The notes under the pieces are model-generated. The model saw nothing but the letters and a program-made list of their open reading frames with translations, ran no database searches and was not told where the DNA came from. From positions 51,644-115,643 of the forward strand of contig CAZJYI010000015.1 of NCBI GenBank assembly GCA_964550025.1: a stretch of 64,000 nucleotides of DNA, written 5' to 3'. How positions within the stretch are numbered: position 1 is the first letter of the stretch; the number at the start of each line of letters is the position of its first letter. The stretch is from CAZJYI01 sp964550025 (lineage in GTDB: Bacteria; Verrucomicrobiota; Kiritimatiellia; UBA8416; CAYOBW01). The position numbers were made by a program, and so were the translations under genes. Below are positions 35,650-45,265 of the stretch, one piece after another.

Positions 35650-37638
35650 ATGGCTGCACGGTGTGGAGCGGCGGTCTTTCCGCTCATGTCGGCGGTGTGG
35701 CTTGTCCTCGCCACGGCTCACAACACGTTGGCTCAGGGTCCTCTCCAACCCCCGGGCGCTCCGGGGGCGACGATGAGGAGGCTGGACGAAATCGAGGCTC
35801 GCGTCCCGATATCGAGCGTCCCTTTCAGGGTCACGCGGGGGGGAGCCTACTACCTGACGACCAATCTGACCGCGGGCGCCGGCGAGGACGGCATCGTCGT
35901 TGACGCCAAGGACGTGACTCTCGACCTGAACGGGTTTACCCTGACCGGTGCGGGGTCGAGCTCCGGCAGCGGCGTTCTTCAGACCGTGGGTGGCCATATG
36001 CGCATCTACAATGGAGAACTCCGAGGATGGAAGGGCACGCTTGAAGGCGGCATCCGTGCGCTCACCCGGAACAACCAGGTGGAGGACGTTCGGGCGAGTG
36101 AGTGTTTTTACGGCATCTACCTCAACGGCACGGGGTGTTGGGTCCAGCGCTGTTCGGTCAGCGACTGTGATGAGGATGGGTTCCTCGCGGGCTCGGGGTC
36201 GACAGTGTCCGCATGCGAGGCCACAAGGAATGGTCGGTACGGAATCTGGGCGAGTGACGGGTGTACGGTTGCGCGCTGTGCCACGTACGAGAACGGGAGG
36301 GACGGCATTCGTGCGGACGAGGGTGCGAGCGTTTCCGATTGTGTCGCGAAGGGCAACGGGGAAGACGGGATCGATGCGGGATACGGCAGCGCGATCTTGG
36401 ACTGCACGAGTGCCGAAAACGGGCGGCACGGCATCATCGCTCCCTATCACTCGCTCATAGCCGGCTGTACGACCTACCGGAATGAAGCAGATGGCATCGA
36501 TGCCAACGGTTACGGTACCGCTGTGGCGGACTGCGTGAGTCGGCTGAACGATGACGACGGGATTGTCGTCGGGTTCAGGAGCCGGGTGAGCGGCAACGCC
36601 TGCGGCGACAACGGCCAGTCCACGGTAGATGGCGCGGGAATCCAGGTCAGCGGAAACCACAGTCATATCGAAGGCAACACGGTTGAGAACAATGACCGCG
36701 GGCTGGTCATCACCGTATCCGGCAACGTCGTCGCGCGGAACGTCGTTCGGAGCAACGGGGACAACTACGACATTGCAGCCGGCAATCAGCTCGCATTACT
36801 GCTCTGCGAGGTGCCGGAGACCCTGGACTGGCCGTGCTCGGTCAGACTGGCCGGCGCGCTGACCTGTTCCGAAGGGGGAACTAATGGGATCACCGTCAGT
36901 GCGGATGATGTGACGATTGACCTCAACGGGCATACATTGCGGGGTCCCGGTACGGCAAGTGGCCATGGTATCTACCAGGCCGCTACCTACCGCAACCTGT
37001 GCATTCGCAATGGCACCGTCGTGAACTGGCGGGGGAGTTTCACCAGTGCCGTATGTGCTTTCGGTCGCCACAATCGCCTCGAAGACCTGGTCGCATACGG
37101 CAACCGTGATGGTGTGCTGTGCGGCGAGCAGGGCTCCATTGTTTCCTGCACTGCTCGCGACAACACGGACGATGGGTTCTACACGTGGGGTTACACAACC
37201 GTCTCCGGCTGCTCCGCTCACCACAACGGGCACCAGGGGATGTGGGTATCGGACTTCGTGACTGTCAGGGGATGTCGGGCACACACCAACGGCGTGGACG
37301 GCATCAGCGCCAACGGCTTCTGCCGGGTTATCGACAGCGAGTGCATCGCCAATGGCGTCAGTACCAACGGCGCCGGTATCCGTGTTCTAGGGTCGGGAAA
37401 CCACATCGACAACAACAGCGTAAGTCGCAACACGTACGGCGTCCATTTGGGAGGCTCGGACGGCTACAACACGGTCGTTCGGAACGTGGCCAGGGGTAGC
37501 CGGGAACAGAATTACGTGATGGGAATTCTCAATCGCACGGGGCCCGAATCCGGCAGTTTGGAGACTACCACCAGTCCCTACGCGAACTTCTCGTTCGCGA
37601 CGCCCGTGAACGGACCGGCACCCTCGGGCCGGCGTTGA
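35650..37638 (+). CDS. Secreted right-handed beta-helix protein, second of a tandem pair
   Basis: A product of 662 residues, a close paralogue of the preceding gene. Shared landmarks in the same order are PGAPGATMRRLDEIEARVPI, YYLTTNLTAGAGEDGIVVD, DGIDAGYGSAILDC, RLNDDDGIVVGFRSRVSGN, LALLLCEVPETLDWPC and TNGITVSADDVTIDLNGHTL. The signal peptide (MAARCGAAVFPLMSAVWLVL then ATAHNTLAQG) supports a start at 35650; ATG 35560 would put 30 residues before it. The C-terminus (NFSFATPVNG) lacks a PEP-CTERM or sortase signal. A recent tandem duplication is the simplest origin. Confidence 0.82.
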   Translation: MAARCGAAVFPLMSAVWLVLATAHNTLAQGPLQPPGAPGATMRRLDEIEARVPISSVPFRVTRGGAYYLTTNLTAGAGEDGIVVDAKDVTLDLNGFTLTGAGSSSGSGVLQTVGGHMRIYNGELRGWKGTLEGGIRALTRNNQVEDVRASECFYGIYLNGTGCWVQRCSVSDCDEDGFLAGSGSTVSACEATRNGRYGIWASDGCTVARCATYENGRDGIRADEGASVSDCVAKGNGEDGIDAGYGSAILDCTSAENGRHGIIAPYHSLIAGCTTYRNEADGIDANGYGTAVADCVSRLNDDDGIVVGFRSRVSGNACGDNGQSTVDGAGIQVSGNHSHIEGNTVENNDRGLVITVSGNVVARNVVRSNGDNYDIAAGNQLALLLCEVPETLDWPCSVRLAGALTCSEGGTNGITVSADDVTIDLNGHTLRGPGTASGHGIYQAATYRNLCIRNGTVVNWRGSFTSAVCAFGRHNRLEDLVAYGNRDGVLCGEQGSIVSCTARDNTDDGFYTWGYTTVSGCSAHHNGHQGMWVSDFVTVRGCRAHTNGVDGISANGFCRVIDSECIANGVSTNGAGIRVLGSGNHIDNNSVSRNTYGVHLGGSDGYNTVVRNVARGSREQNYVMGILNRTGPESGSLETTTSPYANFSFATPVNGPAPSGRR

Positions 37639-37672
37639 CGCCTTGAGTACTCAGGTCCGGGGGCAGACGCTC

Positions 37673-40078
37673 CTACTGACTCCAGTCTATGCCGTACTCC
37701 ACCTTGTCTATCTTGTTGACGATCTTGCCGGTCGGCTGGTCGAAGTCCAGCAGGCGGACGCGCCAGCGGTAGGTGCGGGTGCCGTCGTGGTGTTCGTCAC
37801 ACCAGAACTTCCCGTTCCAGCCCAGAGGCTCCGGCACGGACTGGAGTTGCGTGATGGCTTTGATCTTCCTGGATGTGCGAATCTCGGCGTTGATGTACAT
37901 CTCTTCGAGATCGTACTGTTCGCCGCACCATCTCCTGGCGGCGTAAGCACCCGCCCCGCGGCAGACGTACAGATCCTTGCCGTACCACTTCTTCCAGTCT
38001 TCCGGAACCCGCATCTTGACCGGCCACCAGCGTTCCGGTCCATGAACCGTCACAAGGTCATTCTTGACCGTCACGCGGGCCGGGGCCGACTTCAGCGCGG
38101 AGGGAACAGACATCTTGAAGGCCGGATCGCCGAAAAGAGTGCGGATGAAGAGGCTATGGTGATTGGGGCCGGATGTCCTCTGATTATGGTCCATCATGGC
38201 CAGGAGTATGCTGTTCTGGGCAGCGCGGTGAGCCTGGCCGGTTGTCTTGCCTTCCAGGACACGGTTCCAGAATTCCATCCGCAGGTGTTCCTGGTAGGCA
38301 ATCCCGGGCCTCGAGTTCCCGTGGAACGCAACGGCGCCGTTCCGCAACAATTGGGACACCACTGACTTGCAGTCTGTCTCCTTGTCCAGTGCGGCGGTAA
38401 GGCAGCCGCCCGACTCGACCAGCGTCGGCGCGAGAAGAGGCTTGGAGTCCCACCAATAGGTTTGCCCCAGGTTCGTCCACATCGAGTGCGCCATGTGTGC
38501 CATTGCGCCCACGCTCGTCAGACCGGAATCCGGCTCGAACCGGTTTGTCCGCTTTCCGCCTTTGCCGTTCTCATCCGGCTTCTTGATCCACTTGAGGTCT
38601 TCCTTGTCGTGCCGAACACGTTTCCTGAAACCGGCATTCTCGAACAGCGGCCAGTACGTGTTCTCCCACATGGCCTCGCCGATGCTGTATCGCCAGGAAT
38701 CATCCAGCAGGTTCGGATATGTCACGACCCGGCTGGCGTACAGCGTTGCGGCGGAGGCATCGTCGGCAACGACACGGGACACGCAGATTTCCGCGAACAT
38801 GTCGTCGTCGACGTCGCTGTAGGGGTAGTCGGACTGCAGGTCCACGTCGCCCTTCGCCACGATGAATGCCGGGATGGCGTCAAGATGCCCCACCAGGCAC
38901 AGGTACTGCGGATGATTGCCTGTCCGCCCGTAGTATGTACGGAGCTCATCGTGGATGTCTTCGGCCATGGGCCAGGTCAGCCACAGGTCGCATTTGCCCG
39001 CACCGTTCTTGGGCCCCAGGGAGATGGAATAGGTCTTGTCCTCAATGTTGACCGTGTCGGCGATGGCGAAAGGGCCTTCGCCTACGTCGCCGAAATTGCC
39101 GTTTCCGTTGAGGTCGATGTTCACCCGCAAGCGCCGGTTCTTCGGTTTGCCTGTCACCACGAAGTCGTACCCTCCGCCCAGCGTAATGCGTCCCGCCCTT
39201 GGTGGGGCTTCACTCTTGGGGATACCCCTGGGAAGGGCCGTTTCGGCGTTGTTGCCGTTCTTGCCGCCTTTCGCCGTGGGCGTGCACCTGAAGCCCCTTT
39301 TCCACTGGGCGGCGTAGGACAAGGGCAGGACCATTCCCTGACGGGCGACGGCCAGCAGGGGGGCGGCGAGCGACAGCTTCTTCTTCACCGTGTGCGTACG
39401 GTCATTGGCATTCACTACGGCGAGGTAAGACACAGGCACTTCAATCGCGGACATCCAGTCCAGGACGGCTTTCGCGTCGGCCAGGCGCCGGATTCTCAGT
39501 TCGCGCTTCTCGAGTGCGGGTATGCTATTCGGGCCGTTGCCGATCACGATGACTTCAGCGGCGCCAAGCCGTTCAATCTCCGCGGCCACGTCGTCGGGCA
39601 GGCCCTTGTCGGTGCAGAACAGCAGCGGCACGCCGAGACGCCCGGCCAGCGCGGAAGCGGTTAAGGCTGCGCTGTAGTCATTCTCCGCGCAGAGAACGAG
39701 ATTGGTGGCGCTCTTCCAGAACGTGCGGGACAGGACACGGGCCGCGGCGGTTGCGGAGCCGGCGTCTAGCGTGCGAGCAGTCTTCAGCGGCTGTGTGCGG
39801 CAGCCCAACGCGTAGACTTGCTCCGGCTCGTACCGTCTCAGGTAGTCGTGAGTCTCGGGCGGAATAGACGCCGGATCGGACAGGGCAATGACCGCCGGTT
39901 GACCGCCGTTGGCCTTGTCGGCCGCCGGGACCGCGGCGAGAAAGGCCGCGTCCTGCCAACCCGCTTCTGGCGGCACGGAGACGAAGATCACGGTTCTCGC
40001 CGGAACTGTGGCGGAGGAAAGCAACAGTACGGCGAACCAAAGTGCGCGGCGCAAAGATGACCTGGCCCAATCCATCAC
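37673..40078 (-). CDS. Exported C25 (gingipain)-like protein with CWB2-like segment
   Basis: A product of 801 residues with a signal peptide (RRALWFAVLLLSSATVPA). Residues about 125-190 (LVLCAENDYSAALTASALAG, then GVPLLFCTDKGLPDD, then AAEVIVIGNG) resemble cell-wall-binding repeat 2. Residues about 385-570 (QYLCLVGHLDAIPAFIV, DYPYSDVDDDMFAEICVSRV, then SGGCLTAALD) resemble the catalytic domain of C25 peptidases, with Cys559 as candidate nucleophile and a His in MAHMAHSMW as candidate partner; the canonical GHG motif is not seen. A calcium-type DLNGNGNFGD loop lies between. It is a candidate surface or secreted protease whose activity is uncertain. Confidence 0.65.
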   Translation of the reverse strand: MMDWARSSLRRALWFAVLLLSSATVPARTVIFVSVPPEAGWQDAAFLAAVPAADKANGGQPAVIALSDPASIPPETHDYLRRYEPEQVYALGCRTQPLKTARTLDAGSATAAARVLSRTFWKSATNLVLCAENDYSAALTASALAGRLGVPLLFCTDKGLPDDVAAEIERLGAAEVIVIGNGPNSIPALEKRELRIRRLADAKAVLDWMSAIEVPVSYLAVVNANDRTHTVKKKLSLAAPLLAVARQGMVLPLSYAAQWKRGFRCTPTAKGGKNGNNAETALPRGIPKSEAPPRAGRITLGGGYDFVVTGKPKNRRLRVNIDLNGNGNFGDVGEGPFAIADTVNIEDKTYSISLGPKNGAGKCDLWLTWPMAEDIHDELRTYYGRTGNHPQYLCLVGHLDAIPAFIVAKGDVDLQSDYPYSDVDDDMFAEICVSRVVADDASAATLYASRVVTYPNLLDDSWRYSIGEAMWENTYWPLFENAGFRKRVRHDKEDLKWIKKPDENGKGGKRTNRFEPDSGLTSVGAMAHMAHSMWTNLGQTYWWDSKPLLAPTLVESGGCLTAALDKETDCKSVVSQLLRNGAVAFHGNSRPGIAYQEHLRMEFWNRVLEGKTTGQAHRAAQNSILLAMMDHNQRTSGPNHHSLFIRTLFGDPAFKMSVPSALKSAPARVTVKNDLVTVHGPERWWPVKMRVPEDWKKWYGKDLYVCRGAGAYAARRWCGEQYDLEEMYINAEIRTSRKIKAITQLQSVPEPLGWNGKFWCDEHHDGTRTYRWRVRLLDFDQPTGKIVNKIDKVEYGIDWSQ

Positions 40079-40127
40079 GAGAGGCTAACGATCCAAGGCG
40101 GGGAGGACAAGCCCGGATAGACGCCTT

Positions 40128-41018
40128 CTACCGGCTCTTGACGTACTCCTCGACAACCGGTCTTCCGGAGACGTAGCCCAGTTCCGCCAGGAACTCGTGG
40201 GCGTGGGTCATGGTTGCCAGGAACCACTTGCTGCCGTCCCTGCCGTAGTTGAAGAAACCGTGGCCGGGGCCTTCGTAGACGTGGAGAACCGACTTCGTGC
40301 CGTGCGCTTCCATCTTTGCCTTGAACGCATCCATGGCCGGCCGTTTGACGAGCTTCTCCTTGGATCCGAAGAAGGCAACCGCGGGCGGTGTGTCTTCGTC
40401 GATGTTGTGGAGCGGGGAGAACGCCTTCCAATAGTCCTTCACCCGCTCGTGGCCGTAGCCCTCGGCGCTGTTGTCGTATACCGGGTTGAAGAGAACGAGG
40501 GCGTTGGGACGCGAGCTGACCGTCTTGTCTTCGTCGTCATGCTCAAAGCCCTTCACCGTACCCGTGGCCGCGGCCACGTGACCGCCGGCGGAGCCGCCGC
40601 CCGCGGCAATCCGGCTGGGGTCAATGCCCAGCTCCTTCGCATGTGCGCGCACGTAGCGGATGGCCGCTTTGCCGTCCTTCACGCATTCGGACGGTTGCAC
40701 CCCCCCGTTCTTCTTTGTGCGGTACTCCGCGGAAATTGCCACCATGCCCAGCTCCGACAGGTACTTGCTCTGGTGATAGAACTGGGTCGGGGAGCCCCCG
40801 CTCCAGCCTCCGCCGAAGAAGAACACGATTGCCGGCGCCGGCCCCTTCGCATCAGCGGGCGGGTCGAAAACGTGCAGCTTCAGCTCCATGCCGCCGACCG
40901 CCTTGTACGTGATCATTCGTGACGGTTTGGCCCCGGCGCTCCAGGCGGGAGCCGATACGCACGTGGTTGCGAAGAGAAGAGAAAGGCCCAGACAACAGAG
41001 GATGAGTAGTGTTTTCAT
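40128..41018 (-). CDS. Exported alpha/beta hydrolase (esterase family)
   Basis: A product of 296 residues with a signal peptide (MKTLLILCCLGLSLLFATTC). The oxyanion-hole motif FFFGGGWSGG and nucleophile elbow AAGGGSAGGHVAA (G-G-S-A-G) are those of HSL- or BD-FAE-type esterases. The C-terminal YEGPGHGFFNYG supplies the catalytic His, and the acid is likely in the FFGSKEKLV region. The probable substrate is an ester on a polysaccharide or small molecule. The ATG at 41018 is preceded by the short palindrome GCGGTATATACC..GC and no clear Shine-Dalgarno. It is 49 bp upstream of the C25-like gene on the same strand and may share its transcript. Confidence 0.85.
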   Translation of the reverse strand: MKTLLILCCLGLSLLFATTCVSAPAWSAGAKPSRMITYKAVGGMELKLHVFDPPADAKGPAPAIVFFFGGGWSGGSPTQFYHQSKYLSELGMVAISAEYRTKKNGGVQPSECVKDGKAAIRYVRAHAKELGIDPSRIAAGGGSAGGHVAAATGTVKGFEHDDEDKTVSSRPNALVLFNPVYDNSAEGYGHERVKDYWKAFSPLHNIDEDTPPAVAFFGSKEKLVKRPAMDAFKAKMEAHGTKSVLHVYEGPGHGFFNYGRDGSKWFLATMTHAHEFLAELGYVSGRPVVEEYVKSR

Positions 41019-41101
41019 GCGGGGTATATACCGCATCCTGCGGTCCGGCGCAACCAACGAAGAGGAGCTGCCAGGGATGGGGAGTCCCACGGATGGGAGA
41101 C

Positions 41102-41209
41102 ATTCCCCTCACCGATCGTAATCGCACTCTCTGGCGCCCCGATCGTCTCGTCACGGTGTCTGGGGACGATTGGTGAGGGGGAGGAGTGGGATTACGATTG
41201 GGGAAGGGA
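41102..41209. repeat. Palindromic dispersed repeat, family P2, second copy
   Basis: The left arm CCCCTCACCGATCGTAATCG..CACTCTC faces the right arm GACGATTGGTGAGGGGGAGG..GATTACGATTGGGG. It lies in the 284-bp gap 41019-41302, otherwise without features, and matches 27252-27350 in arm sequence. Confidence 0.82.
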
Positions 41210-41302
41210 TCACTGCGGCGCGTGAGATGAGATCCTCGCTGGAGAACACGAACCCGTACATTGACGGGGCACGGATCGTGGGAGAGTCCCACGGATGCAC
41301 GC

Positions 41303-44300
41303 TCAATCGGTGCGCTCAACGACCTCGAGAGAGCAGAGCAATGGTACGTCACCCTTCACGGGAACCAGCTCGATCGTCATCGTCCCCTCGGCCGCTACCC
41401 CCTTGCATGTCTGTTCCAGTGCCCTGTTCCGTCCGCCCGCGGCGGCCGCGATATCCAGGCTGGTGACAACCTTCTTGCCCTGGATCAGCACGTCAAAAAC
41501 GCGTTGGCCCGGGGCGCCGTGTTTCGGGTCCGCGAAACGCAGGGCCACATCGTACTCTGCGGACTCCCCGTCGGACAGGCGCACGGCTAGCTTCAGCGGT
41601 CCGGTCAACCCAGATGTGTACAACCAGGGGCTGTCCGCTTCGCCTATCTCATGATAGTCCGAGTTGAACCGGAATCCCTCCCCAACCGGTTCCACCTCGA
41701 GCGGGACCTGCTTGATGATGTACACCTTCTTCGGGTCCATCGGGCGCGGCCAGGCCAGCCAGAGCTTGCCGTCTCCGTCCATCTGATCGCCGGGAGCATT
41801 CAGGTTCACGCGCAGGGTCCGCACCCTCTCCGACGGCAGCGCGGCGGCGTCATCGCGCTTCTTCTTGCCCTTCTTGCGGGCTTTGGCGGCACCGGACTTC
41901 TTCTCCCGCCGGCCACCCGCCAGGTAGACCGACCAGTTCTCGTTCCGTTCCACCGGGATCATGGCCAGAGAGGTCTTGTAGTTGTACGGGCAGATGCAGG
42001 TGCTGTAGCCCTCCGGGGCGAGCACCATGCCACCGGCGGGGATCGCGCTGATCCAACAGGAGGGCCTCGACTCCGGCAACCAGTAGGAGCCGCTGTCACG
42101 GCTGATTTCCGCAAAGCCGATGCTTGCCGAACGGTAGATCAGGAGGTCTTTGGCCGCGGAGAACGTTCCGCAGAAGTTCTTGCCGGAGACGCTGAACCGT
42201 TCGGGTTTCCCCGTCAGGGGGTCTGTCTCGAGCAGGCGCTCTTTCCCGGTGCGCAGATCAAATGCCCAGGGCAGGTACAGCGTGTCGTCGACGATGAAGG
42301 TATGCCGCATGGTCCCGCCCCGTCCGGTCTCGCTGACACCCGGAAGCGTTTCCTTGCTCCAGACCGGACTCCCATCGCGCGCGGAGTAGACGCCGACACC
42401 CTTGTCGCCGTCGAGCGCCAGCACTTCCGCGGGATTGGGGTAGGCCACGACGAAGCCCTTGCTCAGCATCAGCGCCTTCCATGCCGGCGGGACGCCCTCT
42501 CGCGTCCAGAGCAGCTTCCCCGTTGCGAGGTCCAGCGCCTTGAGCACGGAGACGGCTTTGCCCTTCGCACCCGGCTTCCTGAACAGCGCGTACTCGGCGC
42601 CGCCCGTCCGGTCGAGCAGGTAGACCGCGCGTCGGTCCGCCACCACCGCCGTCGCCGACACCGTCCGCTCGGTCGCGTGCTTCCAGAGCGGCTTGCCGGA
42701 GCTCCTGTCGAACGCGAACACGACCGGGGACTGCTGAATGGTCTTGACGTGCGGCAATCCCTTCAACGGCAGCGCCTCTCCGCTGCCCAAAGTGCCGAGG
42801 ACGCAGTTGCCCGCCAGTCCCAGGTATTCCCATACGATCTGCGCGTCACCGGACACTTGGGAAGCCATCCTGGCGCGGAGGGCGTCGTCCACGGCGAACG
42901 TGTATTCCCGAAGAGTCCGTCCTGTCTGCGCGTCGAGTTTCAGACAGGTCAACCCCTTGATACAATAGACACCCTCATCGTCTGCCACGATGTTTCCGCC
43001 GCGATGCGTGGGGGGGAATCGCCCGACGTTCTCGATGTGGCGATTCCACATCTCGCGCCCGTTATAGGCGTCCACGGCGAAGACATCGTGCTGTCCCTGC
43101 ACATAGAGGATGCCGTTGGCGAACAGCGGCGACGGGGCGCGCCAGTGGCGCGAGACGATGCGGGCCGGTCCCGGCCCGCCCCACCAGAGCATGCCCAGGG
43201 GCAGTCGTGCCAGCGAGTCGCCGGACGCCCCTGCTCGGCCTACGTTGGCGTGTGCGTGCGTCCATTCCCCCGCGCCGGGCAGTTTGCCGCGGACGACGAC
43301 GGCCCCGTACGGGGATTCCGAGATCTCGGCGGCGGGGACTTTCCCGTTCTCCAGAAAAGACCGCGTTGCGTCGCGAGATCCGCCGCCCCCAATCTGGCAT
43401 GCGATGCCGCCGCAGGGCCGCAGGACCCTGTAGAGTTCGGCGGCGTTCACGTTCTTCACCGTACTCCCGAGGGGGCTTCCCCACACGATCAGGTTCGCGA
43501 AGTAAGGCGCATACGGTAACGACTTCAGTTCACCGTGGTGGATGGCCGCGCGAACGCCCAGCAGGCCGGTGGCGTCCAGTATTCCGCGAAGACGAGCCGC
43601 CTTCTTCGCGTCGGGTTCGAGGCAATAGATGACCAACTCGCTCTGCCTGGCCAGCTCGCACAGGAGCTGCCCGTCGCCCGAGCCCAGCATCAAGGCGTAT
43701 CCCGCGCGAATCCCGCTGCCCTTCAGGATTTCGCTCGCGAGCCGTCCCATTCCCGGATGGACGGGCGGTCTGGCCGGACGGTGCGCGATATGCCGAAGTA
43801 TGCGGACCTTGTCGCCTGCGAAACGGTACAGTCTGCCGGCCGTGGTACTGACGACGAAGCAGCCGTCCACCGCGCATATACCCCGCGCTTCTCCTTCGAT
43901 CCTGCGCTGCCAGAGGACCTTCCCCGTCGCGAAATCAATTCCGGACACGACATCGCGCCCCCCCGCCAGGATCGTATCGCCCGCGCACAGCAGCACGAAG
44001 ACGCGTCCCACGTCTGCTTCCCACTTCTTGAAAGGCAGTGGGCTCATCCACGCCGGGTTGGGAATGAGCTTCCCCGGCCCCGAGTGGGTGTACTCCACGC
44101 CGGATTCGGAGATATTCGGATCGTGTCCGAGGTGCTTGCCGTTCTTCCAGTACTTCTGGTACCCCGTCATCACTTCGCCGATGCCGACCTTGATGAGCGG
44201 CCCCTGACCACCCAGGATCAGGCTGTCGCCGCGGGCGGCCACGATATTACGGTCCGTCAACGACCAGGCTACTCTGCCCGTATCGGAGGCAATGGCGAAG

Positions 44301-45265
44301 AGCCCCGATGCGGCTCCCTTCGCAGGCTCGCGGCTCTCGTAGCGGACGCTCTCCTCTCTGTGCTGGCTGCGGCGCTTGAAGATGACCCAGTCCTTCCAGG
44401 CCATTACTCGCGAGCCGCCGGGTTGGTGTGGCTTGTAGCCGAGGCCGTTCTCGTACCAGAGGAACTTGCCGGTGGTCGCGTCGAAAGCCGCCGGTGCCCC
44501 CCGGCCCGTCGGAACGAACAGCCGCCCCGCGTTCAAGGCCAGGTAGCCCTGCGGCGCCACGCCCGCGTAGCCTGTCGAGTGCGGCAGGGTCGCGAAGTGA
44601 TACCCCGAGGTGTCGTTGCGCCAGATCACCTTGCCGTCGTCCGGATTCAGACAGTAGATGAACACCCCGTCACGCGACCACATTCCCGCCGTGAAGTAGA
44701 GCTTGCCCCCGGCGAGCAAGACCCCCGAACGCGCCGGCCAATGCGATATCATCTGCTCGTTGCCGATGAGCTTGCGATTGTCGAGGCCGCCCCGGAAACG
44801 CCATACCTCCTCACCTGTTTCCGCTTCCAGGCAATACAGGTGGCCGTCGTCCGAGACAGCGAAAACGCGGTCCCTGTTCACCACCGGCGCGAAACGTACG
44901 GGACCTTCCGTGTAGAACACCCACAGTTCGTCTCCCGTGTGCGCATCGAGCGCATAGACCTTGTGGTCGGCCGATGATCCGAAGAACACCTTGTGCCCGG
45001 CAATGGCCGTCTGCGCAACGTAGTCGAAGTCTATGTATTGGATTTCGCGGTTCGGCTCCCGCCATGCGTGCCGCGGCGGGTGTTTCTGGTGGTAGACCCA
45101 TTGCAGGATGGGGGAGGCGGGCACCCGCGCATCGACGTAACCCGTTCGTCCGCTGTCTCCGAGGTACGTGGAGGTCGCGACGCCTGCCGCCGCGGCGATA
45201 CTCATACACAGCAGGCTCAGCACGATTCCCATTGCGGGAACAAAGGCGTTCTTTCTCGTGATCAT
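41303..45265 (-). CDS. Giant exported PQQ-propeller protein with internal methyltransferase domain
   Basis: A product of 1320 residues with an N-terminal signal peptide (AFVPAMGIVLSLLCMSIAAA). A first propeller (about 40-500) has blades such as ALDAHTGDELWVF and CLEAETGEEVWRF. It is followed by a Rossmann methyltransferase-like segment: YALMLGSGDGQLLCELA, IYCLEPDAKKAARLRGIL and AAELYRVLRPCGGIACQIGG. A second propeller (about 740-1130) has AVDAYNGREMWNR and AFDRSSGKPLWKH, then a lysine-rich linker (EKKSGAAKARKKGKKKRDD) and a final beta domain. A SAM methyltransferase fold in an exported protein is odd, as the cofactor is cytoplasmic; it may be non-catalytic. The ATG at 45265 was chosen at the signal peptide. 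Confidence 0.82.
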   Translation of the reverse strand: MITRKNAFVPAMGIVLSLLCMSIAAAAGVATSTYLGDSGRTGYVDARVPASPILQWVYHQKHPPRHAWREPNREIQYIDFDYVAQTAIAGHKVFFGSSADHKVYALDAHTGDELWVFYTEGPVRFAPVVNRDRVFAVSDDGHLYCLEAETGEEVWRFRGGLDNRKLIGNEQMISHWPARSGVLLAGGKLYFTAGMWSRDGVFIYCLNPDDGKVIWRNDTSGYHFATLPHSTGYAGVAPQGYLALNAGRLFVPTGRGAPAAFDATTGKFLWYENGLGYKPHQPGGSRVMAWKDWVIFKRRSQHREESVRYESREPAKGAASGLFAIASDTGRVAWSLTDRNIVAARGDSLILGGQGPLIKVGIGEVMTGYQKYWKNGKHLGHDPNISESGVEYTHSGPGKLIPNPAWMSPLPFKKWEADVGRVFVLLCAGDTILAGGRDVVSGIDFATGKVLWQRRIEGEARGICAVDGCFVVSTTAGRLYRFAGDKVRILRHIAHRPARPPVHPGMGRLASEILKGSGIRAGYALMLGSGDGQLLCELARQSELVIYCLEPDAKKAARLRGILDATGLLGVRAAIHHGELKSLPYAPYFANLIVWGSPLGSTVKNVNAAELYRVLRPCGGIACQIGGGGSRDATRSFLENGKVPAAEISESPYGAVVVRGKLPGAGEWTHAHANVGRAGASGDSLARLPLGMLWWGGPGPARIVSRHWRAPSPLFANGILYVQGQHDVFAVDAYNGREMWNRHIENVGRFPPTHRGGNIVADDEGVYCIKGLTCLKLDAQTGRTLREYTFAVDDALRARMASQVSGDAQIVWEYLGLAGNCVLGTLGSGEALPLKGLPHVKTIQQSPVVFAFDRSSGKPLWKHATERTVSATAVVADRRAVYLLDRTGGAEYALFRKPGAKGKAVSVLKALDLATGKLLWTREGVPPAWKALMLSKGFVVAYPNPAEVLALDGDKGVGVYSARDGSPVWSKETLPGVSETGRGGTMRHTFIVDDTLYLPWAFDLRTGKERLLETDPLTGKPERFSVSGKNFCGTFSAAKDLLIYRSASIGFAEISRDSGSYWLPESRPSCWISAIPAGGMVLAPEGYSTCICPYNYKTSLAMIPVERNENWSVYLAGGRREKKSGAAKARKKGKKKRDDAAALPSERVRTLRVNLNAPGDQMDGDGKLWLAWPRPMDPKKVYIIKQVPLEVEPVGEGFRFNSDYHEIGEADSPWLYTSGLTGPLKLAVRLSDGESAEYDVALRFADPKHGAPGQRVFDVLIQGKKVVTSLDIAAAAGGRNRALEQTCKGVAAEGTMTIELVPVKGDVPLLCSLEVVERTD

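Noticed and set aside
43535..44977. Plus-strand frame of 480 codons opposite the large propeller gene
   Set aside because: No domain or ribosome binding site; the minus strand carries repeated propeller blades there.
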